Assembly (NCBI GenBank): GCA_963781035.1 | Contig: CAWAEN010000004.1 | Span: forward strand, 868,001 to 932,000 | DNA from: SZUA-35 sp963781035 | GTDB taxonomy: Bacteria; Actinomycetota; Acidimicrobiia; Acidimicrobiales; SZUA-35 | Direction: 5' to 3' | DNA length: 64,000 bases | In this document: positions 45,709 to 56,508 of the stretch, one piece after another | How positions within the stretch are numbered: position 1 is the stretch's first letter | How the letters are laid out: each line of letters starts with the position of its first letter | Position numbers and translations under genes: made by a program | The notes under the pieces: model-generated | The model's database searches: none | The model's input: the letters and a program-made list of their open reading frames with translations, nothing else | Told to the model about the DNA's origin: nothing

Positions 45709-46487
45709 CGGCGGGGCACCCAGGAGTCGCGCAGCCCGATCAGGACGGCCAGTGACACGGCGAGCATGAGGAGGCTCAAGGCGACCGCTCGATCGGGATC
45801 GTTGTTGATGGCGGTCGACACCTCCAGCGGGAGGGTTCGGGTGACGCCGGGGACGTTGCCGGCGAAGGTGATGGTGGCACCGAATTCGCCGAGCGCCCTG
45901 GCCCAGGCGAGCACCGTGCCGGCCAGGATCGATGGTCGGATCATGGGCAGCGACACGTGCCACCAACGGTGGAACGGGCGGGCGCCGAGACTGGCCGCCA
46001 TCTGGTCGAACCGTGGATCGACCGACTGCAGGGCGCCCTCGACGCTGAGCACGAGGAAGGGCATGGCCACCATGGTCGCCGCCAGCACGGCTCCTGCCGT
46101 GGTGAACGGAAGCCCGATGCCGAACAGGTCGCCGAGCAGCCCTCGGCGGCCGAACCCGTAGGTCAGGGCGACACCGGTGACGACCGGAGGCAGCACGAGC
46201 GGGACGGTCACCAGCGTCCGCACCAGTGACTTGCCACGGAAGTCCAGGCGAGCGAGGACGAAGGCGAGGGGAACACCAACGACGATCGAGAGGGCAGCGG
46301 CAGCGATGCTGACCACGGCCGACACACGGATTGCGGTGAGGGTGGCGTCGTTGCCGAGCAACGTGAGCAGTCGATCCCAGGGTGCCTGGACGAACAACCC
46401 CACGAGCGGGACGAGGAGCAGCAGCACGCCGACGACGGCGATGACGACCACCGCCGAGGGGAGGCCGGATCTCGGGAACTTGCTCAT
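45705..46487 (-). CDS. modB: Molybdate ABC transporter permease
   Basis: 260 residues from ATG 46487. Six hydrophobic segments with the inner-membrane coupling loop EGALQSVDPRFDQMAASLGARPFHRWWHVSLPMIRPSILAG, then the conserved ALGEFGATITFAGNVPGVTRTLPLEVSTAI that marks molybdate-type (ModB) permeases. It partners ModA and ModC; the three genes are adjacent and partly overlapping. Confidence 0.93.
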   Translation of the reverse strand: MSKFPRSGLPSAVVVIAVVGVLLLLVPLVGLFVQAPWDRLLTLLGNDATLTAIRVSAVVSIAAAALSIVVGVPLAFVLARLDFRGKSLVRTLVTVPLVLPPVVTGVALTYGFGRRGLLGDLFGIGLPFTTAGAVLAATMVAMPFLVLSVEGALQSVDPRFDQMAASLGARPFHRWWHVSLPMIRPSILAGTVLAWARALGEFGATITFAGNVPGVTRTLPLEVSTAINNDPDRAVALSLLMLAVSLAVLIGLRDSWVPRR

Positions 46488-46518
46488 GAAACCAACATCA
46501 TGGAGGACAGGGCAGACG

Positions 46519-47275
46519 TCATGGTGCCCGCAGGAACCCGAGATCGGCCAATACGTCGGCAGCTTCGTCCGAGAGGACGAACTCGACGAACTGGGCTGCG
46601 GCCCGTCCCTCATCCGAGGCGTCCGTATCGCCAAGCGTGGCGATGGCCAGCGTGACCGACGCCTCCGGTGACGTCAGCCCGGTGAGCATGATGCGTTCGC
46701 CGCCGGCGATCGCGTCGGTCCGATAGACGAGGCCGACGTCGGCTTCGCCGAGCGATACCTTGCTCAGCACCGCCCGGACGTTGGCCTCGGACGTGATCGT
46801 CGCATCGTCGAGATCGAGTCCGAGCGCAACGATCAGGCGATCGGCCGCATCCCCGCAGGGCACCCCGGCCGCACACCGGGCCACGAACAGTCCGTCGAAC
46901 GCGTCCGGGTCGGTGAGCGGATCGACGATTCCGCTCTCGGACGACACCACGACCTCGAGTTGGTTCGATGCATAGGCACGGGGTGAGGCGCCGAGGCCGT
47001 CGAACAGTTCCGGGCTGGCCGGGGCGAAGACATCGACGTCGGCGCCGTCGTCGATCTGGCGGCGGAGCGTGTCGCTCCCGGCCAGATTCAGACGCAGGTC
47101 GATGTCGGGATGCTCGGCCTCGAACCGCTGCTCCAGCTCGGTGAAGGCGTCGGTCAACGAGGACGCTGCGAACACGTCGATGGTCGCTGCGAGACGATCC
47201 GCAGGATGTGGCGACGAGTGCGGCAACGACCCAGACGGCGGCGAGCGTGTGTCGCCGGCCGTTTCGACGATTCAC
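46519..47275 (-). CDS. modA: Molybdate-binding lipoprotein (frameshifted)
   Basis: About 251 residues from GTG 47275, overlapping the valS stop (GTGA). Signal peptide with VVAALVATSCG as lipobox. The frame breaks near 47200; the mature part IDVFAASSLTDAFTELEQRFEAEHPDIDLRLNLAGSDTLRRQI continues, with the anion-binding AASSL/SDTLRRQ typical of ModA. Captures molybdate outside the membrane. Tungstate binding cannot be excluded. Confidence 0.87.
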
Positions 47276-49850
47276 TCTGGTTCGAGTTCGGCCTCGATCG
47301 CCAAGACGTCGCCGTCGACGAGGTCGACGCCTGATGCCACTCCCGCGGCAGCGACATCACCGAGAACCAGCCGCAGGGCGGCGAGGCGCTCCGGGGTGTC
47401 GGTGATGGTGGCACTGGTGATGGCGGTGCGGAGCTTGCGTTTGGCCTCGGACTTGGTTCGTCGCAGCTCGGTGAGGACCTCGCCGGCGATGGTGAGCAGC
47501 GATGGGGCCGTTCCGCCGGCGGCGTCACGCAGCGGGCCGGCGTCGGCCAGCTGCTCTGGTGAACCGACGCGTCGCCGCGCCACCACGACCAGACCTCTTC
47601 GGTGGCGAACGGCAGGAACGGGGCGAGCAGACGCAGCAACGTGTCCAGCGAACGAGCGAGGGCAGCCTGCGCCGATGCGGCGCCGGCGTCTCCGGCGGAT
47701 CCGTAGGCCCGGTTCTTGACCAGCTCGATGTAGTCGTCGGTGAAGATCCAGAAGAACTGTTCGGTTCGTTCGAGCGCCCGGGCGTAGTCGAAGTCGTCGA
47801 ACGCGGCGGTGCAGTCGTCGACCAGATCGGCGAGCCGGGCCAGCATCGCCTGGTCGAGCGGATCGGTGACCGGAGCGTCGAGAGCGGCGACGAGGTCACC
47901 CATGCCGAGGGCGAACTTCGAGGCGTTGAGCAGCTTGATGGCCAGGCGACGGCCGACCTTCATCTGGCCCTCGTCGAAGGCGGTGTCGGTGCCGGGACGG
48001 CCGGAGGCGGCCCAGTAGCGAACGGCGTCGGAGCCGAACTGCTCGAGCAGGTCGATCGGAGTGACGACGTTGCCCTTCGACTTCGACATCTTCTTGCGGT
48101 CGGGGTCGAGGATCCAGCCGGAGAGGCAGGCGTTGCGCCACGGCGAGGCGTCCTCTTCGAAGTGGGAGCGGACGACGGTCGAGAACAGCCAGGTGCGGAT
48201 GATGTCGTGGGCCTGGGGCCGCATGTCGTAGGGATAGACCCGGTCGAAGAGGTCGGGGTCGTCCTCCCACTTGCCGGCGATCTGCGGCGTGAGCGACGAC
48301 GTGGCCCAGGTGTCCATGATGTCGGGGTCGCCCATGAATCCGCTGGGCTTGCCCCGCTGTCGGCGTCGAAGCCGGGCGGGACGTCGGTCGACGGATCGAT
48401 CGGCAGGCGTGGATCGTCCGGCGCGATGGGTTCGTCGTAGATCGGCTCACCGTTGGCGTCGAGCGCGTACCAGAGCGGAATCGGGACACCGAAGAACCGT
48501 TGGCGGCTGATGAGCCAGTCGCCGTTGAGCCCGTCGACCCAGTTGGCGTAGCGGCTCTGCATGTAGGCCGGGTGCCAGGCGATCTCGTCGCCGCGAGCGA
48601 TCGAGCGTCTGGCGTCGAGCTCGCGTTCGCGGCCGCCGTTGCGGATGTACCACTGGCGGCTGGTGACGATCTCGAGCGGCTTGTCGCCCTTCTCGAAGAA
48701 CTTGACCGGGTGGGTGATCGGGTCGGGGCTCGCCGATCAGGGCGCCGGTCGTCGCGGAGCATGGCGACGATCTCTTCCTTGGCGGAGTGGACCGTCTTGC
48801 CGACCATGCGGCCGTAGCGAGCCTTGGCCTCGGCCGACATGACCTCGGGCGCGTCGTCGATGAATCGGCCGTCGCGGCCGATGACGGCCCGGGCCGGCAG
48901 GTTGAGCTCGCGCCACCAGGTGACGTCGGTGGTGTCGCCGAAGGTGCAGATCATGGCGATGCCGGTGCCCTTCTCGGGATCGGCGAGCTCGTGGAAGCAC
49001 CATCGGGACCTCGACGCCGAAGACCGGGCGTGGTGATCGGTCTGGCCCTCGAAGCGGCGTGTAGCGCTCGTCGTCGGGTGGGCGACGACGGCGACGCAGG
49101 CCGGCAGCAGCTCGGGCCGGGTGGTGTCGATCAACAGATCGTTGCCGTCGGGCAGCGCGAACTTCAGCTTGTGGTAGGCGCTCGGGCGCTCCCGGTCCTC
49201 CAGCTCGGCCTGGGCGACGGCGGTCTGGAAGGTGACGTCCCACAGGCTCGGCGCCTCCTGCTGGTAGGCCTCGCCGCGCGCGAGGTTGCGGAGGAAGGCG
49301 CGCTGGCTGGCCCGCCGCGAGCGCTCGTCGATCGTCGCGTAGAGCAGCGACCAGTCGACGGACAGTCCGAGCGTGCGCCAGAGGTCCTCGAAGGCCTTCT
49401 CGTCGATGTCGACCAGCTCGCTGCACAGCTCGATGAAGTTCGGTCGGCTGACCGGGACCTGCTGCTTGAACGCCTTGCCGTCCTGGCCCAGCGCCTCACG
49501 GGCCGGTGGCTCGAAGTCGGCGTCGTAGGGGAGCGACGGGTCGCAGCGGACGCCGAAGTAGTTCTGGACACGACGCTCGGTCGGGCAGGCCGTTGTCGTC
49601 CCAGCCCATCGGGTAGAAGACCGACTTTGCCGGTCATCCGCTGGTAGCGGGCGATCGTGTCGGTGTGGGTGTAGCTGAAGATGTGGCCGACGTGGAGCGA
49701 GCCCGAGACCGTGGGCGGCGGGGTGTCGATCGAGAACACCTCGTCGCGGGTCTTGGTGGCGTCGAAGGCGTACGTGTCGTCGGTCTGCCAGGCGGCAGCC
49801 CACTTCTTCTCGAGGCCCTCGAGGGAGGGCTTGTCCGGGACGTTGCTCAT
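47272..49850 (-). CDS. valS: Valine-tRNA ligase (multiple frameshifts)
   Basis: About 860 residues from ATG 49850. Class I synthetase: the HIGH motif is in SGSLHVGHIFSYTHTD, the KMSKS motif is DRKKMSKSKGNVVTP, and the valine-specific WALS-type and editing segments lie between. Frame breaks occur at about 47540, 48350, 48730, 49000, 49060 and 49580-49630, each restored by one base, the densest cluster in the window. The C-terminal coiled arm ends IEAELEPE and overlaps modA. The gene is presumably functional in the cell, as it is essential. Confidence 0.9.
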
Positions 49851-49970
49851 GGCACGACAGGCTAGAGCCTCGCCCTCTCGCAACTGCCACCTTTACGCGT
49901 ACCCCTGGGTACGTCTGACGCTGGCAGTTGGGGTGGGTGGTCTACAGGGGGCGATGATTTGGCCGATGAT

Positions 49971-51099
49971 GTGCGTGTGAGTGCGACGACGACAGAGGCC
50001 GGAGCGGCGCCGTGGATTCGATGGCTTGCCGTTCCGTACGCCCTGTTGGTGGTCGTGGTCGCTGCGCTCGCTCTGAACGCCGAGGATCGCGATTCGTTCG
50101 TCGAGCGGCAGGGTGACGAGGAAGCCATCGAGCGTCTGACTGGGGATGAGATCCCGTTCGATGCCACCCGCATCATCATCGAGACCCCGGAAGGAACCGT
50201 CGAGATCACGACCGACGGCAGTCGGGTCGTCGGCGAGGACGCCACCGGCTCGGCCGATGTACTGCGTTTGTTCGAGGATCCAGACGGCGATGTGGTCGGG
50301 TTCCGCGTGAATCCGGACGGAACGTTCTCTCCGGTCCGCGTCGGCGAGGACACCGACGGCGCCACGATCCTGATTCCCAACGAAGACGGCGGGTTCGACC
50401 TCGTCAAACCCGACGGGTCCCGCGTTCGGGTCGACGTGAACAACGGCGAAATCACAGCCGGTGAGTTCGACGAGAACGGGTTCACCCCGCTCAGCCGGAA
50501 CGAGGACGGGAGCTTCCGCCTCGACGACGACTTGTTCGCATCGCCGATTGGCCCGCTCCCCACTCCGAGAGTCGCCCCTCCGTCGCCACCCGGTGGCTTT
50601 CCCGTGGACCACGGTGCTGATTGCGCTCGGTGCAGCTGCAGCGCTGGGCCTCGGGATCTGGTTCTTCATGGCGTTCAGCCCGCGGGTTTCCTCGGTCGGT
50701 GACGTGCCGGTCGACCAGCTCTTCGCAGCCGCACCGATGATTCGCCGGGAGGCGTCGAGCGATCCGTGGGGCGACTTCGAGGCTTACCTGGCCGAGTTGG
50801 CCGCTGAGCCAGATCCGTCGCAGGCCATCCTGTTGGTGTTCGCCTATGCCGAGGCCGGCGTCGGTGTTGTCCCAACCCGCATCTCGGACGAGACACCTTA
50901 CGAATGGCTGCGGCGCACCCGAGCGATCGATGCCTCGGTCGGTGAGCTGCTGGTGCCGTTGGTGGAGCGATACGTCGCCATCCGCTTCGGCGGTCACGTT
51001 GCCGAGGATGCCGAGCGCCACCGGGCGATCGCCGACCTCCGAGTGCTGACCTACACGGCCTGCGGCGTCGGTGACCGCGTCGCCGACGCTCGGACATGA
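49971..51099 (+). CDS. Membrane protein with DUF4129-like C-terminus (one frameshift)
   Basis: About 375 residues from GTG 49971 (GTG 49977 or TTG 49959 possible). One N-terminal membrane segment (LAVPYALLVVVVAALAL), an acidic beta-rich region with repeated DGS/DGD turns, a break near 50590, a second membrane segment (TVLIALGAAAALGLGIWFFM) and a C-terminal domain with PTRISDETPYEWLRRT and LVERYVAIRFGGHVAEDAE, matching DUF4129. DUF4129 is usually encoded with MoxR, DUF58 and transglutaminase genes, as here. First gene of that operon. Confidence 0.75.
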
Positions 51100-51464
51100 C
51101 GGCGCTCGCCGATCTGTGGCCGCTGGTGTTGGTCGCCGGCTGCGGGTTCCTCGTGTTCGCCGTTGCCCGTTTGGCGAGGCGCTTCTCCCCCGGTGCGCTG
51201 AGTGCCGGTCCGAAGGCGCCGCCGGACTCAACGAACCTCGGCCAGTCCGATCTCGCTGATGATCTCCGTCGCATCGATCGGCGGCTCGACACTCGTCCCG
51301 AGTCGTTGATCCGTCGCGTCGAGCAGTCGTGTCACGAGTTGGGCGTCGCAACCCACGGCATCGCGGCCGGCGACCCACAAGCCCATCTCGAGATCCTGTT
51401 GCAGCGGCTCGAAGCCCAACTCGAGCTCGGCTCGATGGCGGCCACTGTCCCGAACCCGAAGTGA
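51096..51464 (+). CDS. Small membrane protein of the MoxR operon
   Basis: 122 residues; ATG 51096 overlaps the upstream stop (ATGA). One membrane segment (LVLVAGCGFLVFAVARLARR), then a polar, partly helical tail with DDLRRIDRRLDTRPESLIRRVEQSCHELGV. No known domain. It lies 13 bases before moxR, so co-expression is certain in practice. Confidence 0.65.
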   Translation: MTALADLWPLVLVAGCGFLVFAVARLARRFSPGALSAGPKAPPDSTNLGQSDLADDLRRIDRRLDTRPESLIRRVEQSCHELGVATHGIAAGDPQAHLEILLQRLEAQLELGSMAATVPNPK

Positions 51465-51477
51465 GGACGTCACTCTG

Positions 51478-52635
51478 ATGACCAACGACGCCGTGACCAA
51501 CAGCACCGCCATGAACAACGCGGCGGCGTACAACGCTGCGATGAACCACGCCGACGTCCGCGACGCCGCATCCCGGATGCTCGACCAGATGGAACGTCTG
51601 ATCGTCGGCAAGCGCCCTGTGCTCGGGCTGATCGTGACGGCGCTCCTCGCCGACGGACATGTCCTGCTGGAGGACGTACCCGGCGTGGCCAAGACCGCTA
51701 CTGCTCGATCGCTGGCCGAGGCCGCCGGGATGCATTTCAGCCGCGTCCAGTTCACCCCTGACCTGATCCCCTTCGACATCACGGGGGCATCGACCCTCGG
51801 GGCCGATCACCAGATCGAGTTCGTGCCCGGCCCGATCTTCGCCAATCTGGTCCTCGGCGACGAGATCAACCGTGCCCCTCCGAAGACACAGTCAGCGCTG
51901 CTCGAAGCCATGGAGGAGCGGCAGGTCACGATCGATGGCACCACCCGTCCGCTGCCACATCCGTTCATGGTGATCGGCACGCAGAACCCGATCGAGTCGG
52001 AAGGCACCTACCCGCTGCCCGAGGCGCAGCTCGACCGCTTCCTGATTCGTACCGGCATCGGGTATCCGTCGAACGAAGACGAGATCGACATCGTGCTGCG
52101 TCGCGCGCAGCGAGGTGCCGATCGAATGCCGCTCGACCCAGTGATCGATGCCGCCGGTGTGCGCCATCTGCAGCAACGTGTCGAGCAGGTCCACATCAGC
52201 GAACCCGTCGCCCGTTACGTGGTGGCTCTTGTCGAGGCGACCCGTGCGAGCTCGCGCACCGAGACCGGTGCCAGCCCTCGCGGTTCGCTCGCGCTGCTCA
52301 AGGCTGGTCGGGCCCGTGCCGCCATGGAGGGCCGATCGCTCGTCCTGCCGGACGACATCAAGGCCATGGCGGTGCCCTGTCTCGCCCATCGCTTGATCCT
52401 GGTGCCGGACCAATGGGTACGAGGTGTGAAACCGGAGCAGGTGGTCGAGGAGATCCTCCACCAGGTGCCGACGCCGGTGGCCATCGACGACTACGAGGCG
52501 GCAGTGGCACAACCGGCACCGCAACCACCGCCGCCGGCAGTGCAGCCGGCAGCAGTCCATCCGACACCGCCGCAGCCTGCGATGCCGCAAGCACCTGTGC
52601 CCCGGCCACCGTCACCGCCGGTCCCGGGAGGGTGA
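51478..52635 (+). CDS. MoxR-family AAA+ ATPase
   Basis: 385 residues. Walker A is EDVPGVAKTATARSLA, Walker B is LVLGDEINRAPPKTQSALLEAMEE, then IGTQNPIESEGTYPLPEAQLDRFLIR and sensor 2 region ASPRGSLALLKAGRARA. The C-terminal 40 residues are rich in Pro/Ala (APQPPPPAVQPAA). MoxR ATPases act as chaperones that help assemble or activate partner complexes, commonly with a DUF58/von Willebrand-type neighbour, found next door. The DUF58 start overlaps its stop (GTGA). Confidence 0.93.
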   Translation: MTNDAVTNSTAMNNAAAYNAAMNHADVRDAASRMLDQMERLIVGKRPVLGLIVTALLADGHVLLEDVPGVAKTATARSLAEAAGMHFSRVQFTPDLIPFDITGASTLGADHQIEFVPGPIFANLVLGDEINRAPPKTQSALLEAMEERQVTIDGTTRPLPHPFMVIGTQNPIESEGTYPLPEAQLDRFLIRTGIGYPSNEDEIDIVLRRAQRGADRMPLDPVIDAAGVRHLQQRVEQVHISEPVARYVVALVEATRASSRTETGASPRGSLALLKAGRARAAMEGRSLVLPDDIKAMAVPCLAHRLILVPDQWVRGVKPEQVVEEILHQVPTPVAIDDYEAAVAQPAPQPPPPAVQPAAVHPTPPQPAMPQAPVPRPPSPPVPGG

Positions 52636-53888
52636 GCCGGCATCTCACGTACCGCTTCTGGCTGTGCGTGATCGTGGCCGGTTTCGGGTTGATCGTGGGT
52701 TTCCTCATCGGGGAGGTCCGGTTGCTTGCCGTTGCGTTGCCGTTCCTCGTGATGCTCGTCGTGTCGGTCGCTGAGGGGTGGTGGCCGACCGTGCGCGTCC
52801 TTCGGGCCCATCCGTCGACCGAGCGTGCCGTCGAAGGAGACGAGTTCACGCTCGACATCGACGTGTTCGCCCCGAGGCGCGTCCACTGGGTCGAGTTCGA
52901 GGTGCAGGTGCCGTCGTCCATCGAAGCCGTGGACTCACTGCGCACGGTCATGTCGATCAGCGGCCGCCGCGAGTTCGGTATTCGGCTCCGGCTGTTGCAG
53001 TGGGGTGTGAGTCGTCCGGACTGGCTCACCGTGGTGAGCCGGGATCGTTTCGGCATGACCGAGATGGTGCAGCACGTTCTCATCGGCACACCGATTCGGG
53101 TGCATCCCCACACCGAGCGTCTGGTTCGGTTGACGCCCCTGGCCGACCCGAGGCAGATCACGGGTGACCATCGCAGCGTTCGGCGCGGCTCCGGCACCGA
53201 ACTGGCCGAGGTCCGGCCGTTCCGACGTGGCGACCCGCTGCGGGCCGTGCATGCCCGGTTGTCGGCCCGTCGTGGTGAGCCGATGGTGGCGGAACGGCAC
53301 GTCGAAGAGGCTGCTGATCTGATCGTCTACGTCGATGCCCTGCAGGACATCGGCGACGGCAACGATTCGACGCTGAGCTGGACGGTCACGGCGTGTATGG
53401 CGCTGGCGCATCGCCACCTGCGGTCGATGGATCGCGTCGGCATCGTCGGTCGGAGTACCGGCGTTCGCTGGCTCGAGCCTTCGGTCGGCCGGAGGGCACG
53501 GCACACGATCGTCGACACGCTCCTCGCGACCACGACCCTTCCGGTGGTCGGTCTCGTGCAGTCGACCGATCCGCTTCCGATCCCCAGGAACGCAACCGTG
53601 ATTGCGGTCAGTCCGCTCCTCTCCAGCACTGCGATCGACGATCTGATCAGGCTGCGACGCCGGGGACACGGTGTGATCGCCATCCGTCCCGACTCGCTGC
53701 CGACCGGTGAGGTCTCCGACATGGCCCGGCGGATCTTCCGGGTCGAGAACGAGATCTCGCGGCGGCGGTTGGCCGACGCCGGTGTCCTGGTCGTGCCGTG
53801 GGACCCGGCGACGGCGCTCGAGCCGGTGATCAGACGTCTCTCGGCCAGCGGTGGTCGTTCCACCGCAGGACGGCGGCCGGGCCGATGA
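52632..53888 (+). CDS. DUF58 (VWA-like) membrane protein
   Basis: 418 residues from GTG 52632. Two N-terminal membrane segments (FWLCVIVAGFGLIVGFLI, LAVALPFLVMLVVSVAE), an immunoglobulin-like region, then the DUF58 signature GSGTELAEVRPFRRGDPLRAVHARLSARRGEPMVAERH and a von Willebrand A-like domain (ADLIVYVDALQDIGDGND). The usual partner of MoxR. The stop overlaps the next gene (ATGA). Cellular role unknown, likely at the envelope. Confidence 0.88.
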   Translation: MSRHLTYRFWLCVIVAGFGLIVGFLIGEVRLLAVALPFLVMLVVSVAEGWWPTVRVLRAHPSTERAVEGDEFTLDIDVFAPRRVHWVEFEVQVPSSIEAVDSLRTVMSISGRREFGIRLRLLQWGVSRPDWLTVVSRDRFGMTEMVQHVLIGTPIRVHPHTERLVRLTPLADPRQITGDHRSVRRGSGTELAEVRPFRRGDPLRAVHARLSARRGEPMVAERHVEEAADLIVYVDALQDIGDGNDSTLSWTVTACMALAHRHLRSMDRVGIVGRSTGVRWLEPSVGRRARHTIVDTLLATTTLPVVGLVQSTDPLPIPRNATVIAVSPLLSSTAIDDLIRLRRRGHGVIAIRPDSLPTGEVSDMARRIFRVENEISRRRLADAGVLVVPWDPATALEPVIRRLSASGGRSTAGRRPGR

Positions 53889-54517
53889 GCGAACGTCTCG
53901 AGCTCTACACCTCGCCCGCAGCGCTTGTCGTCATCTCGATGATGGTCGCAGCTTCGGTGGTCGGAACGGTCGGGAATCATCCGGCCGCCATGGCGATGGT
54001 GGTCATCCTCGGGGTGGCGCTGACGCTGATCACGATCGACACCGGCAGCCACAGCATGTTGATGTTCAGCGCGGCCTTCCTGGTGATGGTCCTGGCCCTT
54101 GCCGTGAACCGGCTCGGGATCGACGGAGCGCTGCCGTGGACCATCGTCGGCCTCATCGTGCTGGCGTTCGCCGATGCCACCCGTGTGGCCTTCGCCGGTC
54201 GGCGGGACGCGGATGTCGAGTCGGCCGTGGTCGGGAGCGTGTTCGTCGGGTTCGCGATGGTCGCTGCCGGGTCGTTGCTGACCGGTGGTCTCGTTGTGTT
54301 CCTGAACAACTCGGCGACCAACGCCAGTTGGCTGCTGGTTCCGCTTGCGCTGGTGCTGGCCGTGGTGGGCGCCGTTGGACTGGCGGTGGCGATGGGCCGC
54401 TCGCCGGGCGAGCATGACAGACGCCGCTGGCGACCAGGCGAGCGCCTGCTCGCTCCGCCCCGCGAGGCCTCGGATGATCCGAGCTTCACGACCTCGTTGC
54501 CTCCGCCGCCACGCTGA
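53885..54517 (+). CDS. Multi-pass membrane protein
   Basis: 210 residues from ATG 53885. Six hydrophobic segments (LVVISMMVAASVVGTV, MAMVVILGVALTLI, LMFSAAFLVMVLALAV, TIVGLIVLAFAD, AMVAAGSLLTGGLVV, LALVLAVVGAVGLAVAMG), then a charged tail. No family recognised. It closes the DUF4129-MoxR-DUF58 operon, so it probably belongs to that envelope complex. Confidence 0.65.
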   Translation: MSERLELYTSPAALVVISMMVAASVVGTVGNHPAAMAMVVILGVALTLITIDTGSHSMLMFSAAFLVMVLALAVNRLGIDGALPWTIVGLIVLAFADATRVAFAGRRDADVESAVVGSVFVGFAMVAAGSLLTGGLVVFLNNSATNASWLLVPLALVLAVVGAVGLAVAMGRSPGEHDRRRWRPGERLLAPPREASDDPSFTTSLPPPPR

Positions 54518-54603
54518 CGGGCACGGTCGGCGGTGGCTGACGGGCGAGGCTCGCCTTCGGAAAAGGCTGCGGCTGTCTGCGGCTCGACGCCTACGCTCTC
54601 GGC

Positions 54604-55967
54604 ATGATCCAGCTGTACGACACCGCGCAACAGAAGGTGGTCCCGCTCCAACTGCGGGACCCGGGCAAGGTGTCGATGTACGTCTGCGGTCCCACGGTCT
54701 ACGCCCCTCCGCACATCGGCCACGGCCGCATGGTCCTGGTGTTCGACGTGATCCGCCGGTATCTGGCGTGGACCGGGCTCGACGTCACGTTCGTTTCGAA
54801 CATCACCGACATCGACGACCAGATCATCAACCGGGCCAACCGCGAAGGGCCGCGAGTCATCCGAGATCGCCGTCAAGTGCGAGGCCGTCTGGTGGCAGGC
54901 CATGGACCAGCTCGACGTCCTCCGGCCCGATCACACGCCGCATGCCACTGAATACGTCGAGGGCATGGTCGAACTGCTCGAACGGCTGGTCGGCCGACGA
55001 CAAGGCGTACGTGACTGCCGACGGCGTCTACCTGTCGGTGGAGACGGTCGACGGCTACGGCCTGTTGGCCCACCAGTCGCTCGATCAGCTCATCGAGGGT
55101 GGGGGCGATCGCACGGTCGTCGGTGTCGAGAAGCGGCATCCCGGTGACTTCGCTCTGTGGAAGATGGCCAAGGAAGGTGAGCCGTCGTGGCCGTCGCCGT
55201 GGGGCGCCGGTCGACCAGGCTGGCACACCGAATGTGTCGTGATGAGTCTCGATCTGCTCGGCGAGGGATTCGACATTCACGGCGGTGGCCTCGACCTGAC
55301 CTTCCCTCACCACGAGAACGAACGGGCTCAGGCGGTCGCCGACGGCAAGTCGTTCGTCACCCACTGGATGCACAACGGATTCGTCGAGATGGACGGCGAG
55401 AAGATGTCCAAGTCGGTTGGCAACGTGAAGAACCTGCTCGACCTCGTCGCGCAGTACGACCCCCGGGCCTACCGACTCCTGGTCCTCCAGTCGCACTACC
55501 GCTCGCCGATCGAGGTCACCGACGCCACGATGACCGAACGGGGCGTGGCCATGGAACGGCTCGACACGTTCGCCCGTCGAAGCGCGGCGCTCGTCTCGGA
55601 ACCGGACTCGTCCGTGCTCGATCAACTGCGAGCGGCAATGAGTGACGATTTCGACACACCTGCGGCCACCGACCTTCTCTTCCGCCAGGTTCGAGAGGGC
55701 AACTCGTTGCTCGACTCGGGCGACGACGAAGCGGCGGGCGTGGTCGGCGCAACGGTGCGCGAGATCGCCGGTGCGCTCGGTCTTCGGCTCGACGACGGCT
55801 CGACCGGTGGCGACGTTCCCGCTGACGTGGCGGCGAAGGTCGAGGCTCGAACCGCAGCCAAGGCAGCGAAGGACTTCGCCACCGCAGATGCGCTGCGTGA
55901 CGAACTGGTGGCCGATGGGTGGATCATCGAGGACAGCGCCGATGGGCCGAGCGTTCGACGAGCCTGA
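54604..55967 (+). CDS. cysS: Cysteine-tRNA ligase (two frameshifts)
   Basis: About 454 residues from ATG 54604. CysS zinc ligands: Cys in MYVCGPTVY, Cys in WHTECVVMS and His/Glu in FPHHENE. HIGH-type motif HIGHGRMVLVF and KMSKS EKMSKSVGN are intact. Breaks near 54850 (SSEIAVKCEAVWWQ resumes) and near 54990 (SADDKAYVTADGVYL resumes). A MshC-type cysteine ligase of mycothiol synthesis is the alternative, but the long C-terminal DALR-like helical part (to RDELVADGWIIED) favours CysS. Six bases before the YbaK-like gene. Confidence 0.92.
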
Positions 55968-55973
55968 GTCGGC

Positions 55974-56435
55974 GTGACCCCGGCGACCAGAGAGCTCGAC
56001 CGCCTGGGGGTGAGCTACCGGACGGTCAGCTACACCCACGATCCCGCTGCGGCGAGCTACGGGACCGAGGCAGCTGTGGCGCTCGGCCTCGACCCCGACA
56101 GCGTGTTCAAGACGCTCCTGGCCGAGGTCGACGGGGCGTTGGTCGTGGCCTGCGTGCCGGTGACCGGGATGCTCGACCTCAAGGCGCTAGCCCGTGCGGC
56201 CGGCGGCAAGAAGGCGGTCATGGCCGACCCTTCGGTGGCGGAACGAACCACGGGCTACGTGGTCGGTGGCATCTCCCCGCTCGGCCAGCGCAAGCGGCTG
56301 GCGACGTACGTCGACGAGCTCGTCGATGTGCTGGACGAGGTGCACGTCAGCGGCGGACGCCGTGGTCTGGAGATCGCGCTCGCCCCGTCAGACCTGATCA
56401 CTGCTCTCGACGCCAAGCGTTTCGTCAACGGCTGA
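55974..56435 (+). CDS. YbaK/EbsC-type aminoacyl-tRNA deacylase
   Basis: 153 residues from GTG 55974. Family fold with SVFKTLLAEVDGALVVACVPV, DLKALARAAGGKKAVMAD and VVGGISPLGQRKRL, where the Lys and the GGISP loop are typical. YbaK clears Cys-tRNA(Pro), and its gene lies 6 bases after cysS, which fits that role. Cytosolic. Confidence 0.88.
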   Translation: MTPATRELDRLGVSYRTVSYTHDPAAASYGTEAAVALGLDPDSVFKTLLAEVDGALVVACVPVTGMLDLKALARAAGGKKAVMADPSVAERTTGYVVGGISPLGQRKRLATYVDELVDVLDEVHVSGGRRGLEIALAPSDLITALDAKRFVNG

Positions 56436-56508
56436 TCACACGACGATCGCTGATTCCGACGCGGCCCGATCGACACAGACGACCGCTGAATCGGGCTACG
56501 TTGCGCGC

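Noticed and set aside
43756..45966. Apparent ABC-ATPase fused to phosphoserine phosphatase
   Set aside because: The frame joins the modC start to serB only through indels. After correction modC ends at TAG 44981 and serB starts at GTG 44970.
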